Position numbers and translations under genes: made by a program. From Pelecanus crispus (taxonomy: Eukaryota; Chordata; Aves; Pelecaniformes; Pelecanidae), in the NCBI RefSeq assembly GCF_030463565.1, contig NC_134644.1, forward strand, positions 133,111,388-133,175,387: DNA of 64,000 bases. The letters run 5' to 3'. Position 1 is the stretch's first letter. Each line of letters begins with the position of its first letter. Below, in pieces: positions 51,061 to 63,219 of the stretch. Below the pieces are notes generated by a model. The model did not search any database and had not been told where the DNA came from. It saw nothing but the letters and a program-made list of their open reading frames with translations.

Positions 51061-54060
51061 ACGCCTTAAAACATAGCGAAAGAGTTTATTTACTTGCATT
51101 TAAATAAAAATTGTAAATACAATGCCATGGCAGTGAGATTCCTTCTGCCTTACTGTGTGTGACAGATGCTGCCGGGGCAGGAGGTGAAGTTCTGCCAGGT
51201 GTCCAAAACCTAAAAAAACCTCTGTGGAAGGGGGAGGTAAGTAAAATCCCTTAGTTCGTGTAAAACACTTTAGCTCATGTAACTGCCATTGTAGCTGAAC
51301 AATTTATAATGTGTTTACTGACATGATCTCTTGTGAGGTAGAGAAATACTGCTATTTGCATTTTTATAAGTAAAAAAAATTGATTCACAGAGGGGGTGCA
51401 ATTTTTCACATAGGAATAAAAAGAATTACAGGCTTGTAGGCCTCAAGAGAGTGTCTAATCTAATCTCTGCACAGAGGCTAAATCAGGTATATGTTGATCA
51501 GTGTTACTCAAACATTTTCAATTTGTAGACCCATAAACGTGAATATGAGATGTGTTATATATACAGAGAAGAGGTTTGCTTTTGCAAATTGTCTTTCAGG
51601 GACCTTTTGGGAGTAGTTCACAGAATTTAAGGAGGCAACAGATCACAGTTTGAAAACCAGTGATAACATCTGCAAGAACTATTTGTCTATTTGTTAAAGC
51701 ACCTATTTGAAGGAAATCTGCAATGTATTTGAATTTGTATGTAGCTTGTACAAATGTCTAACAGCATTTATGAATATGTGTTTGTCCAATATCCAACCTG
51801 AATTTTCTTTGCTGCATTCCTTCTTGTCATACTCCCAGTGGAAATGGACAATTATCCGTTATGTTGTTCCCATAAGTTTTAATAAATATGTGTTTAAATA
51901 TATTTATTTATACAATTGTTTATATGTGCAGATATGTATATCATGTTCTCATAGGCTAAACAGTTGTGTTCACTTTCCTCATAGACTGGACTCATAAATG
52001 ATTTATTCTTACACCTTTACTCTGGCTCCTTTCCAGTAGGACTTTTGTCTTTATCTTAAGGTATAAGGCCCCTTATAGCAGTCCCGTTGAGGCATCAACA
52101 CTAACTAGAGTGCAGTAATTAAGTCCCATGTATTACACGAGAGGAATGTCTATAAATACATCCCAGAAATAATTTGCTTTCTTGTGACAGAAACTTGCTT
52201 CTGCCTAAAACCTTTTCTAACATATTGCCACCTAGTTCTCCCCATTTTATTTTGTATGTTTGAGTTCTTCTCGGGTGTAGTATTTTGCCTTAGCCTTGAT
52301 GACTTCAGCTTGCTAACTTTAGACATTTATCCAAGTTTCGAAACTAGTTTTGAAATCTGATTCTGTCTTCTAGCTCCCAAGTTGGTGAAACCCAAGATTT
52401 TTAAAATATGTCTATATTCTGTTGCATCTTGCTGATCACTAATGGCAATACTGAATAGAACTTAAATGAAAAGAGATCCTTAAGGGATCTCACTGCAAAT
52501 GGTCTCCAAGTTTGATTTTTGCAAGCAGCATGCCATTTGGTTGGTGGTTTCATGAAAACTATGTTTCCTTTGCTTTTTGTTTTAAGAAAACTGTCATGGA
52601 ACAGTGTCTAAATTACACTAAACTCAAGATCTGTGGTACTTACTGTTTCTCTTTTTCTACTGAATCAGTGAAATTGACTGTAAAAAGGGCATTAGATTCG
52701 TGTGAGAGCATCTGTTCCTGACAAACTTATGTTAACCTCTTCATCATGGAATGTCTTCTAGAATATCCCCCAGGGTTCAGAATTACTCTGGATAGCTTTG
52801 GACCTGCTTTCCTTAGGTAGACACATTTTATGCTTTTCTAGTTGCCTTGGACTGAAATAGTCTTTCAGCAATTCAGAGATTATTTTTGCTATATTATTAA
52901 GCAAAATTCTTCAGGCCCTATTAACTTAAATGCATATGATCTAAATAGTTTTTAACCCATTCCTTCTCTAAATTCTATAGTAGGATAAATTTAACTAAGT
53001 ATCTGGGCATTTCTAATATATTTCCAGAACATTTTCTTGTTGCCTTTTATACCCCTTTTCACCTGCCACTCATTTTGTACTGTAGACTTTGTGATTTTAT
53101 TCTTTTATTCATATTCTTTTATGTTACTCTTCAGTTACATCCCCTTATTGTGACTTTTTTTTTCAAATCCTTGAAGAGCTCTTAATGTGATGTTAACAGT
53201 CTACTTACGCTTCCCCTGCTTCCTTTTATTCACATCAAGATAGCTTGCTATTGTATGTTTAATTAAAAATGAGTCTATTGTTCTCTAGAAAATCTAGGTT
53301 AGCTTTAAATGACTGAGCTCAGGCCTAGACCATACAGAAAGGGGGTTAATTAACTCATATAGAATGGCATGCTGTTATGATGAGACTGCTTTTAGTACCC
53401 AGACTAGCTTGATTAAAGCTAGCTTAACTATTTCTACATAACAATGCAATCCACAGTTGGCAGTGCAGGCGTGCTTTTTCTTCCTCTTTTTCTTGGAGTA
53501 GGGAAGCCTATTTTGGTAAAATGTGTCATCATCACTTTCACCCAGTTTACCTTCTGCCTTTAAAATGAGAATGAGCTCCTCCCTACTTGTCATGTGATTT
53601 GAGTTGGTAATGCCTTTTATAACTTCCTCTGTCCTGTGAAGCAAAAGATCAGCCCTAAAATATTACAAGAACTTGATGGACCTCTTCTGTCCTGCCATAT
53701 TGTTTTTCTAACTGGTATTAAAGTAATTGAAATCCACTGTTATCTCATGGGCAAGCTTTTTGAATACCTTTATTAGTTGCTCAGAATAAGTCAGAAAAAA
53801 CACCACAACTTCCTCCTTTTGAATACAGCTATAATCTATTATGAAAAAATAGACCCCAATCATGACATACTTTTACTTCCTCCTTTTCATTTTCACCAAG
53901 AGCAGCATCTTTTGTGTTTTCCTGGATTTGATACAAAATGAATCATCTTCTCCTGATTTCCTGTGGCATTTTCCTTAGCATTCTTATATATAACTGTCAC
54001 TGAAGTGTGCCACCATATCTCTGGGATGCTACTAAAACCGTATTTTTTCCATAGGTTCAC
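51061..54060. other. Intergenic DNA upstream of NSMAF
   Basis: AT-rich sequence with no exon or RNA gene recognised. It contains the probable MITE at 51498-51664. At about 51355-51420 a stretch with TTTTTATAAGT and GATTCACAGAGGG loosely resembles an ancient MIR-type SINE, too weak to call. Confidence 0.6.
51498..51664. mobile_element. Probable hAT-type non-autonomous DNA transposon (MITE)
   Basis: The two ends are imperfect inverted repeats: left CAGTGTTACTCAAAC, right GTTTGAAAACCAGTG, matching at 11 of 15 positions when inverted. The CAGTG termini and the TTTGAAAACC end are typical of hAT elements in amniotes. About 165 bp long, no coding capacity. A clear 8-bp target duplication was not found, consistent with age. 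Confidence 0.4.
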
Positions 54061-54073
54061 TAGATCCCTGGCA

Positions 54074-54409
54074 GGTTGTAGTGAGGTGGGTGTTGGTCTC
54101 TTCTCCCAAGTAGTTAGCGATAGGACGAGGGGAAATGGGCTCAAGCTGCGCCAGGGCAGGTTTAGGTTGGATACTAGGAAAAATTTCTTCACGGAAAGGG
54201 TAGTCAAGCATTGGAAGAGGCTGCCCAGGGAGGTGGTAGAGTCACCATCCCTGGAAGCGTTCAAAAAATGGATAGACGTAGCACTTCGGGACATGGTTTA
54301 GTCTAGTCTACCCTTAACTGGTTTAGTGTGGACTTGGTAATGTTAGGTTAATGGTTGGACTGGATGATCATAAAGGTCTTTTCCAACCTAAACGATTCTA
54401 TGATTCTAT
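54074..54409 (+). mobile_element. CR1 LINE 3' end fragment
   Basis: It begins in the ORF2 C terminus ([20 protein letters not shown] in one frame), passes the DMV stop at 54299-54301 and ends in the CR1 3' UTR and GATTCTATGATTCTATG tail. Its frame is open to the stop, so the copy is not very old. Confidence 0.92.
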
Positions 54410-54949
54410 GTATCCCAAGATGTTTTTCATTACTTTCTTTTCTCTCTTAATGCCCACTTCTTTGTTCTCTCTTCCTCTCTAAGATTCCTCATTTTTAGCT
54501 CTTTATAACTGGCCTCTTTCAAAGTCCCTTTCTGATGTTAAAAGGGCACCTCCCCATGTCTGTGGGTCACCTTCCTCAATTGCTCTTTCCTGTCCTTGTT
54601 GAATGGACATAATTTCTTCCCCATAATACTTACGGAACAATACCCCATGGTCAAGTAGTTCAGACCCTCTGCCAAACCATCCACAAAGCTGTGTCGTTAA
54701 CCCCAGTACTTGTGGCCAAAACTCAGTCCTCCCCATATAGGTATTAGTCTTTCTTCTGTCAAAGTGCTGTTATAATCACGTTGATCTGGCTAGTTTCCTC
54801 CATTCTAGATTTGTGCCAGCATCTTGCTAGTGATGTCCTTGTCTTTGTTTGTATTTTCCAGATAAGCACCCCTGCTCTTTTCATTTTCCTGAAGAAACTG
54901 GTGGAGAGCAAATAATGGAAAAAATCAGAATATCAAGTCCTAGAACCAT

Positions 54950-55010
54950 CGATTAGCAGTTGGACTCAATGATCTTAAAGTTCTTTTCCAACCTAAGAGA
55001 TTCTATGAGT
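54950..55010 (+). mobile_element. Old CR1 3' tail fragment
   Basis: GTTGGACTCAATGATCTTAA followed by TTTTCCAACCTAAGAGATTCTATGAG: a short diverged CR1 3' UTR and a single terminal repeat. Confidence 0.75.
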
Positions 55011-56737
55011 CCATTATATTTTCATATTGGTAGTGCCACCTTAAATAAACAAGTGTTCAATTCAGGCAATGACCACATATCAGCACAAGCTTAAAGATGT
55101 ACATACATTTTTCTTTCAGGAATGAGGGGTTACATATGAATGTACATCACCCAATATATATGTTAATGTCATTGTGAATACAGGATTCATGTCCCAGGAG
55201 TAGTGCTATACTTACAGTGCCAACAGTTTTATTAGGGAAGCTTTTTACACCGGTGGGTTTCTGGCAGATATTCTTCAGGGTATTTATCCAGTAAAGCTTT
55301 GTCTTTCAGGTGCCTAAAAAGCTTCACAAGATACAAAGCTCAAGTGTTCCATGTCAATCCATTCTATTATATTGAGAGTTTTTAGACATGTTCAGAATAG
55401 GCTTAACCTCAACTGTTGAAGTCAGTGGTGAAGTTCCCACTGAATTGTTGGGAGCATAAAAGACTCCTGAGTGTATTTCAAGGATTCATCCAATAATATA
55501 TTTATTCTGCCAGGTATGTCAATGGCCAACCCATGACACATTAACCAAAAGCAAAGCTAGTAAATAATACTTTAGCTTATTGTTATTAGAGCTAGTCAGA
55601 AAACAGAGACACATTTTTTTCATGGAAAATAACATAGTCACCTCTCACTGTTTTTCAATGACATTTAATCTATTTAAGTTTGCAATTTTGTAAAGTTAGC
55701 ATTTTTGTAAGATACAGATGAACAGTTTTGCTTTCGGCAAAAGATTAGGGCAGGCTAATTCTGCAAAGCAGATGCTAGCTCTAAGTTCTTTGTGCCATAC
55801 ACTATTTTTTCATTGTACGTGTACTCACAGCCTCGAATAATAGATCCTTAGCTGGTACATCTTGCTTCTACCACAGTAACAATAATAGAATCAACAACAT
55901 CAGCAACAAGAGTAATTAGATGTGCCATGGCTTACCTATTGCCCTGATCTGCTTGATGACTTGGAGATAGATGCAGAAATTCCACTAATTTAAAAATAAT
56001 CATATAAAGTTTACCTTGATCATACCATTGCAAGCTGTGGTGTGAACGCATTTAAACTACTTTGTAATCAGCTTTTTCATACTAAATTCTGCTAAGTTTT
56101 TTTGAGCTAGTTGCAAATCAATGTATGCGTGTACACAAAGAAGCTTGTAAGTGTTTAACTGATTTAGAATCAATTTTAATTAAACCAATTTTTGTCAATA
56201 AACAAATACATAATTTACCATTTTACCTGGAGCAGAACAATCCTATAGGCAGATTTGCAGTGTCAGCATTCAAAGCTGTTCTGTAAGTAAAACCGTGAAG
56301 GCAATGAAGAGAGAATTTTGTACACGTATTTACTCAGCAATTTAAATTGATGATTTTATGTGAGCAATGTTTCTAGTGAAATCCCTCTGAATTATACCCA
56401 TGATTAAATGGAGTACTTGGCTACAAATTGGTTTGATTTTAGTACTCATTGAAGGATTAGGTAGTTAATACATCTGCTTTAGGTCTCTATATTCCTTCGC
56501 TAACATTACTAATAGCTCTTTTTCATAGGTTAAGCCATGTAGAATTTGAGGGCTGGATTCTCAGCCTCTGGTTTGGTATGCACTGCTCAAACAGATCCCT
56601 GCACTTCATTATGGAAGTGTCCTGAGGAGGACTCATAAAATAGTGCAATGTGTATGGTAATCCAGAAATAATCCCATACACTTTTATATATCCGCACTGC
56701 TGAGGAATACTAACTTGTCTCTTTAAAGGTATGTAAG

Positions 56738-56771
56738 ATTTTAACAGAAAAGAAAATTTTAACAGAAAAGA
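56738..56771. repeat. Tandem duplication, 18-bp period
   Basis: ATTTTAACAGAAAAGA occurs at 56738 and again at 56756. Confidence 0.85.
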
Positions 56772-57706
56772 GTATATTTACCTTACTAAGACAGGTTTAG
56801 AACTCATGCTAACTATACCAGAAAAAAAGGCTGCGTATGTTCATTGAGTAAGATCCCTCCTGACACCTTCAGTGTCCCAGCTACTTTATGAAGCTGATGA
56901 CTTGGCTCCCGTCCAACGCCCATACATACTTCATATCATTAGATGCATAAGCACTCTGCTCTGCCGTATAGCTACTAAATGTGGTACCACAAATGTTAAT
57001 CTGAAAAGTGGATGAGCGGCTGAATCATTTCTTTATATAGCCAGTGTTTTAAGGAAAGGCCTTTTAGTAAACTTACTACTTATAGTCCACAGGGCAGTGG
57101 AGCTGTATTTCATGTAATAGTAATGAAAATAAATACAGTTATCGATGGTGAGAGAAACCCCAAAATGTCTTGGGGAGGGAGGGTGCATCTGTTGAGGACA
57201 GATACATTATGCAAAAGTAGTATACAATTACAGCCTTATGGATTAAACTCTGATTCCCATTTTATCCATAACCATAATATATTACTTAAATGGAAATTCA
57301 AAAAGTAACTTGTAATGTTGGTGTTTTTTCCCTGTTTTTGTATGGGCAAAGTTGATATGTTGGCAGAACATTAGTTTGCAGATTCATACATTGTTTTATT
57401 TCTTTCCTTGTGAGCAAGTGCATGTGACTATATGTTTAAGAATATATATGTATAAAACTCTGTGGCAAAGGGAAGTTTAAATCCCACTCTGTAAATGCTA
57501 GAATCACAGGTCTTCCTTTTTTGGTCAACAGGTTCAGTGTTCTGCTAGGAAGTACCTTCCCTGGCAGGGGGTGGTTTGCTTAGATGTTGGGGAGGGAAAA
57601 GAAAGCAAAAGAAGAACTGAGATGTGGGACTAAACTGTTTAATTTGCTTAGGTAGGTTGTCTTTAAACCTTTTACAAAGTTTCAGCTAAGAATATTTTAA
57701 ATATTT

Positions 57707-57738
57707 TTTTTTCCATAGGTAATTTTTTCCATAGGTAA
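57707..57738. repeat. Tandem duplication, 16-bp unit
   Basis: TTTTTTCCATAGGTAA occurs twice in direct succession. Each copy looks like a splice acceptor followed by a donor (CATAG|GTAA), probably by chance. Confidence 0.85.
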
Positions 57739-60700
57739 TAGTTCAGGTATGTTAGGCCATTTATTTACTAACTACTTCTACTCTGTATCCAACAGCATTC
57801 TTGCTGCAAAGAAGAGCTGTGATAAAATAATATTCACACTTCCATTTTAGTTCAGTAAAACAAATACATAATTTAGATTAATTTTCAGGCATACATGCCA
57901 GCATGTAATATTTCTTTGATATATGTACTTAATTATTGGTTGACTGTATCCTGCTTCCCATAAATCAGAACCCAATTCAGCAAAGATAAAAGAGCAAACC
58001 TATGATAACCTAAGTTCTGTATAAAAGTTAATACTGTGTGATGAACTGGGAAGATCAGTTCAGCCAAAGCCTGACTAAACAAATTAGACTGCTTACGCTA
58101 TATTGAAGAACACACAACAAATGTATAAAGGCTCTTCCTTCTTCATTCCCATCTACAAAACTTGACACATTTTGTATAATGTGTAATATGGATGTCCTAT
58201 GAATATATTTCTGAATGCAAGACCAGATTTTTTCTTAACTGGAAAATGCTGTCTCCTCTGTTACCAGTCAATAGAGCTATATTTTATTTCAGAGCAGCTG
58301 GAGAAGTGACAATTCAACACAATTCTTCTATTCAGAGCGATTCTTTAGAACACAGTTTCTTCAGGAAATAATTGTCCTCGAGGCACGAAGGATAGATTCT
58401 TCTCACCTAAATTTAGTGAAATATGTAAGTTAAGCCTCTAGTCTGAGGTAGTCTTCTATGTTGCTACTGTACGTCATGGAGAAAGGTAGGTGATTCACCA
58501 TTCTTATCACAGACATCACACCTAAGGAGAATGAATTGCCTCCTGTAGGATCTCCGTTCACTAGGAAGAGAGTCCAGATAACTGTCTTAAATTAGACATT
58601 CAATTTTAAGGTAACTACAACTGGATAAAATGAGCCATGTGCCAGGAGGTGCTTTTCAAAGAAAAGTCATGGATTATGTTACATTATTTGTTAACAGCAA
58701 ACCCCAAATTGCCCCAAAGATTAAACTCACCTATTGCCATATCCCACACATGCAGGAATAACTTCCAGCACACTTTAAGCATGTCAAAATCTCTGTGGCC
58801 GTGCTGATCTCATGAATTGTAATGATCAGGCATGCCTGGACAGGCTGTCCACGAGGCAGCATTGTGGAGGGAAAGTTCACTGGACATAAAGCACACTGCT
58901 CTTTAGCTGCTTTGTAAGTTGTGCTTTTAATTGTGGTGGAAACATAGCCACTATCAGCTGACTGGTTAGAAGGAGAGAGGAAAAGCAGTGTTTTGCATTT
59001 TAAGAGGACTGCTTTTAATTCAGGAGCAGAGGTGAAATTCTAGGTTCTTTTGTGCTCTGAAAAATTTCCAAAACCAAGCTAGCGCTTCTGCTCAGTACTT
59101 ATAAGCATATGGTAATTTTTACAGTATCACATATAGAGTTCCCACTTGATATAATATGAAAGAGAAAAATTCAGTATTTGATATTGCTGCCTCATTATAA
59201 TAGCCTGACTTCAATGGCCTTCTGTTCAAAGAATTGGAACAGAATAGGGTGTGAGAAGCTACTTAGGACTACATCACTCAGCAATATGCAGAAAATAAAT
59301 TGAACAGCTCCTCATGTTGTATGCTTTCCAATATTTAAACATATTTTAAAAATTCCTAAAGGGAAAGACTATTAATGGAAGAAGCTGTTCAACTTCAAGG
59401 TACCTGGTCGCTTCTTTCAAAAGGGTATTGGAAAGATGGTTTAGACACTCAAGCAGCATTTGGCTTGTCATTCTTGGGTGGTAAAGATTAAAGAGTTCAT
59501 ATGCTGCAATGGGATATTTTAACTAAGAATTTTTAAAAGTCTAGAGCAAAAGGCACCTACTCTTCTTCTGAGGTTTTGAACCTGAAATCTGTTGCTTCAA
59601 AGGAGCCTGTGTGCTCAGCATCTCTAATGGTCAGGCATTAACAGATGCAGCATGTTGGATGACAACTTAAGCAATGAGCTGTGATGGTTTGGGTAGAAGG
59701 GAAGAGAAGCGAAAAAGCCAAGAGTATGGTTTATCATCACTACATGGATGGCCACATCTGTGTCCAGCAAGTGGGATGCATTTTTCTAGCCAGCTGTACC
59801 TGGGAGTTGGATGTTTTTGACTCTGGTTATTTTCCTTCTCTGACTGTAGGAATTTGTTACCTCTTTATGTAAGTAAACAGTAAATTCTTTGTGAAAGGGA
59901 GCATCTTTTGCTTGTGTTTGTATAATATGTAGCAGGATATTGTGGTCCATGACACTACATCCGTGACAATAGAGCTACATTAGTTGATGATGATGGCAAC
60001 TGGGCCATAAGAAAGTCAAGGAAACCAGCAAGACCCCAAAGGTCTAAAGTAAGTTATGAGACCATAAGCAGATGCCATTAGCAAAAAGAAATGTTATGAT
60101 GGACAAGGTAAAATTCTACCTGTAAACTACTGACAGCATTTGATTGACATTCAAGTTTTCCTCTGCTATGACCACTGCTTCTCAGTCAATCACTAGAGCA
60201 GTATTCAAACCCTTCCAGAATTTGAAACCTTGTAATTTAGGGGTGTTGTTTAAGTGAATTTGTCTCTTCAAAAATGTTTTTCAATTTCTGCCAGCAAATT
60301 CATATCTCTTTGTAACTGGTACAGATGTTTTTCTGGCTGATCTCTGCTGCAAGCTGTGCTCTTGTCACGGTCACATCTCCAGATATGTAACAGCTCTATT
60401 CTCCACAACCTTTTTCCAGAGACATTAAGTAACTTTATTAAGAAGTATAGTTTTTAAATTATAATTTTTTATAACTTCATAGGAAAGTGAGAAACAAAGC
60501 AGGAGGAAGTGTAATTAAAGGACAGGAAGTACATTTAAATATGCATTTAAAATGTCGATAGTGTCTAAATATATGAATAATGATTACACAGCTCCCAGTG
60601 CACTTAGGACACTCCCAGCCAACACATGAAACCACTTTAAAAGCTAAGGGGTATGTGCAGAGCTTTCAATTCTTGCAAGCTTTTCACAAAATAGATCAAA

Positions 60701-63200
60701 CTGTAAACTACAGGCTCTTGTGAAATAGCAACACCACAAAGGTTTGTTCTTCCTTACATTTCATCAGAAGTTACAACCACAAGTGCTAACTGTCTACACA
60801 TGATATAGGAATTAATTTGTAAAGAGGGAGATGTGGTGAACTATCAAGAAAAGACTTTTACAGAATCACCTATGGTATTATTTCTGCTTTTGGGACTACG
60901 AGGTAACAAGCATGATTTATAGTGATACTCCACTCTGCTCTTGACCACAGCAAGCCCTGGCAGACCACTATTCTTGAAGCTTGGTTATTACTCACCAAGG
61001 TATGACCTGGAATTTTTAAAATGCTTGTATTTAGTGTCCTGTCCACGTATGCTCAGCATTGCCAACTTCTCCCTTCACTCTCAAGTGTGTTTTATAAAGC
61101 GTTTGCGTTACCTTTCTCCCAGTCCGTAGGGCTTATATTTACGTGGCGGATGATGCACAGCTCCGTCCACTGGTGGAAAATCAGTACGACAGACTCAGGA
61201 GAAAACGTGCTCGCTTCACCTCAGAGAATGACACTTCTGAGATTGGTTCCATCCTAACAAATCAGAAACTTATTTGCATTTAGCTACTACACTAATGGGT
61301 GTTTTGAAATTAATTTACATGTATTTTAGATAGATAAAATCTGGGAAAATAATTTGTAGAAATGTTTTCTTGGAAGTTTACATTACTTATGTTTGTTTAT
61401 CCGATGTTCAATTATATAATAAGTGGACATGCTAAAACCTAAACATTTTCCTTGATGTATCCATTTCAACCCATGTAGGATGCTTGTTTCTGACAGAAAA
61501 TGCTAGCTTCTGCACTTCAGAAAATGAAATAAGTTTTTATGCACACAGTTTATGATGTCCTTCATTAAAAAAATCTCTATCAGAGCCTTAGGATACCACC
61601 ACATGATAAAAATTGTTATGAGTTTTCACCTGGGTGAGACTTCCTATTGAATTCTTCACAGCAAAGATTTCAGTCAGAGAGGTGAGTGAAGTTCTTCAAA
61701 CCTTATAAACTGAGAAAACAGAGGCAGCGTTGATTTATCAATGTATGCAAGAAATTTTGAAGCTAACTTTGGGTTTCTTATTAGAAATGCCCTAGAAGTA
61801 GATAATCAAAAGTCTGTGAAGCTCTTTTCCTGTGCTTATATCAAAAGGATAACAGGTCAGCTTTCCTTAGATTAAAAAAAAATCTGAAAAAAAGTGCTGT
61901 TTCACATTTTTGGTCACTTGATGGCACTAAACTAACACTGTATACATATTAATCACCAATAGCTTAAGAATATTTCTGTGCCAGTGTTTGGGGTTTTTTT
62001 GAAGGCTTGGCCTGATGAAAGTGCTTTGTTTTGTTGAGGGCAGATTTCAGACATAAAAGATTTATTAAAAAATAAACAAACATAAACCCAAGAAACAGTT
62101 GTGAAATCTGGCTGACTGTGTTCCGTCTGTCTTGTTAAAGTTCACGACATACTACAAATACCACAACATAATGGAATACATAGCATTTCTGAGCAAAACA
62201 AAAGTCAGTTTTCCAATGTAAGGTGCCAAAGACTGAACCAAGCCTCCCCACGTAAAATATGAGAGAAATATCTGCAAACTGTGGACAGTGGTGTTTCCAC
62301 CAAAATGTGTGGCCATCAGGTGGCCACCTACATGAGGCAGAGCACGTGGACACCCTGGCCTCTTAGATGTGTCAGTATCTACAGGGAAGCTGCCAATATT
62401 TCAGGGCTAAAAGTTGGGTTCATTGTGTGAACGCAGAGGTGAAGCAAGGGAGAGGTTTGCTTGGATTGTCTCAGTCATGTAATAGGAAGCTCCTGGTGTG
62501 ATAGATGGATAAAGAAGGTATTGCAGCCCACCATGTCTCCCAGTAAAGGCATCTCCTCCCTGTCTGTCCAGCAGAATGTCTGTGTTATCTTTATTTGTAC
62601 TTAGAAATCTGACAACTGAGAAATCTTCAGCTAAATGGAGCCTTTTTGGGACTTTTCAGGATGTGATTAGAGTAGTAAGGGAACATTTTTATTTGATTGT
62701 CAGAAGTTTTGAGCTTTCAAAATATTTTCCCCTCCTACAAAGGGAGGAAAAACAAAATTTTTGAAAACTTTCACGGATGAGCAATCAAAAATGCTTTTGC
62801 TGGATCAAGGAACATATTTTTTCCAATAATGCCTTTTCTCTGGATGTTTTCAAGTTCTTTTTCAACAAGAAGCTACTTAGATTTCAGAACCTCCAAAAGT
62901 TTTGAAAGATTTTTTTACAACCTCCAAAGGCAACATCTTATTTTGGATGAAGCAAGTTGAAAAGACAGGGAGGGGATTTTTTTTTTCTTTTTCAAATGGG
63001 GATTACATTCAATTCTTTCCCATAAACAGGTTTTAATGAATCAGTAAACACAACAATTTGTGGCACAAAATTCCCAGGCAGCTCTTGAAATGATGCTGCA
63101 GATTGCAGCCACCCTCCCCCTTTCTCGCAGCGCTCCTGAAAGAGCAGTTGTGACCGACGGAGCAGCGCTTGCACAGAGGGACTTTCATAGAGCCGCGTAT

Positions 63201-63219
63201 GGGAAATCCCATGATGTCA
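63201..63219. promoter_or_regulatory. NF-kB-like and CRE-like sites side by side
   Basis: GGGAAATCCC (63201-63210) matches the NF-kB consensus exactly. One base later TGATGTCA (63212-63219) differs from the CRE/ATF palindrome at one position. Both lie at the edge of an isolated CpG-dense patch in gene-poor DNA. Binding is inferred from sequence only. Confidence 0.3.

Noticed and set aside
50453..51076. Long plus-strand open frames (207 and 170 codons) and minus-strand frames in the CpG island
   Set aside because: High GC removes stop codons in every frame. The predicted peptides are Ala/Gly/Pro/Arg-rich without domains, and the real NSMAF exon 1 overlaps them on the minus strand.
57707..57738. 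Duplicated CATAG|GTAA motif resembling acceptor-donor pairs
   Set aside because: No open reading frame or exon-like sequence lies between or beside the copies. It is a simple 16-bp duplication.
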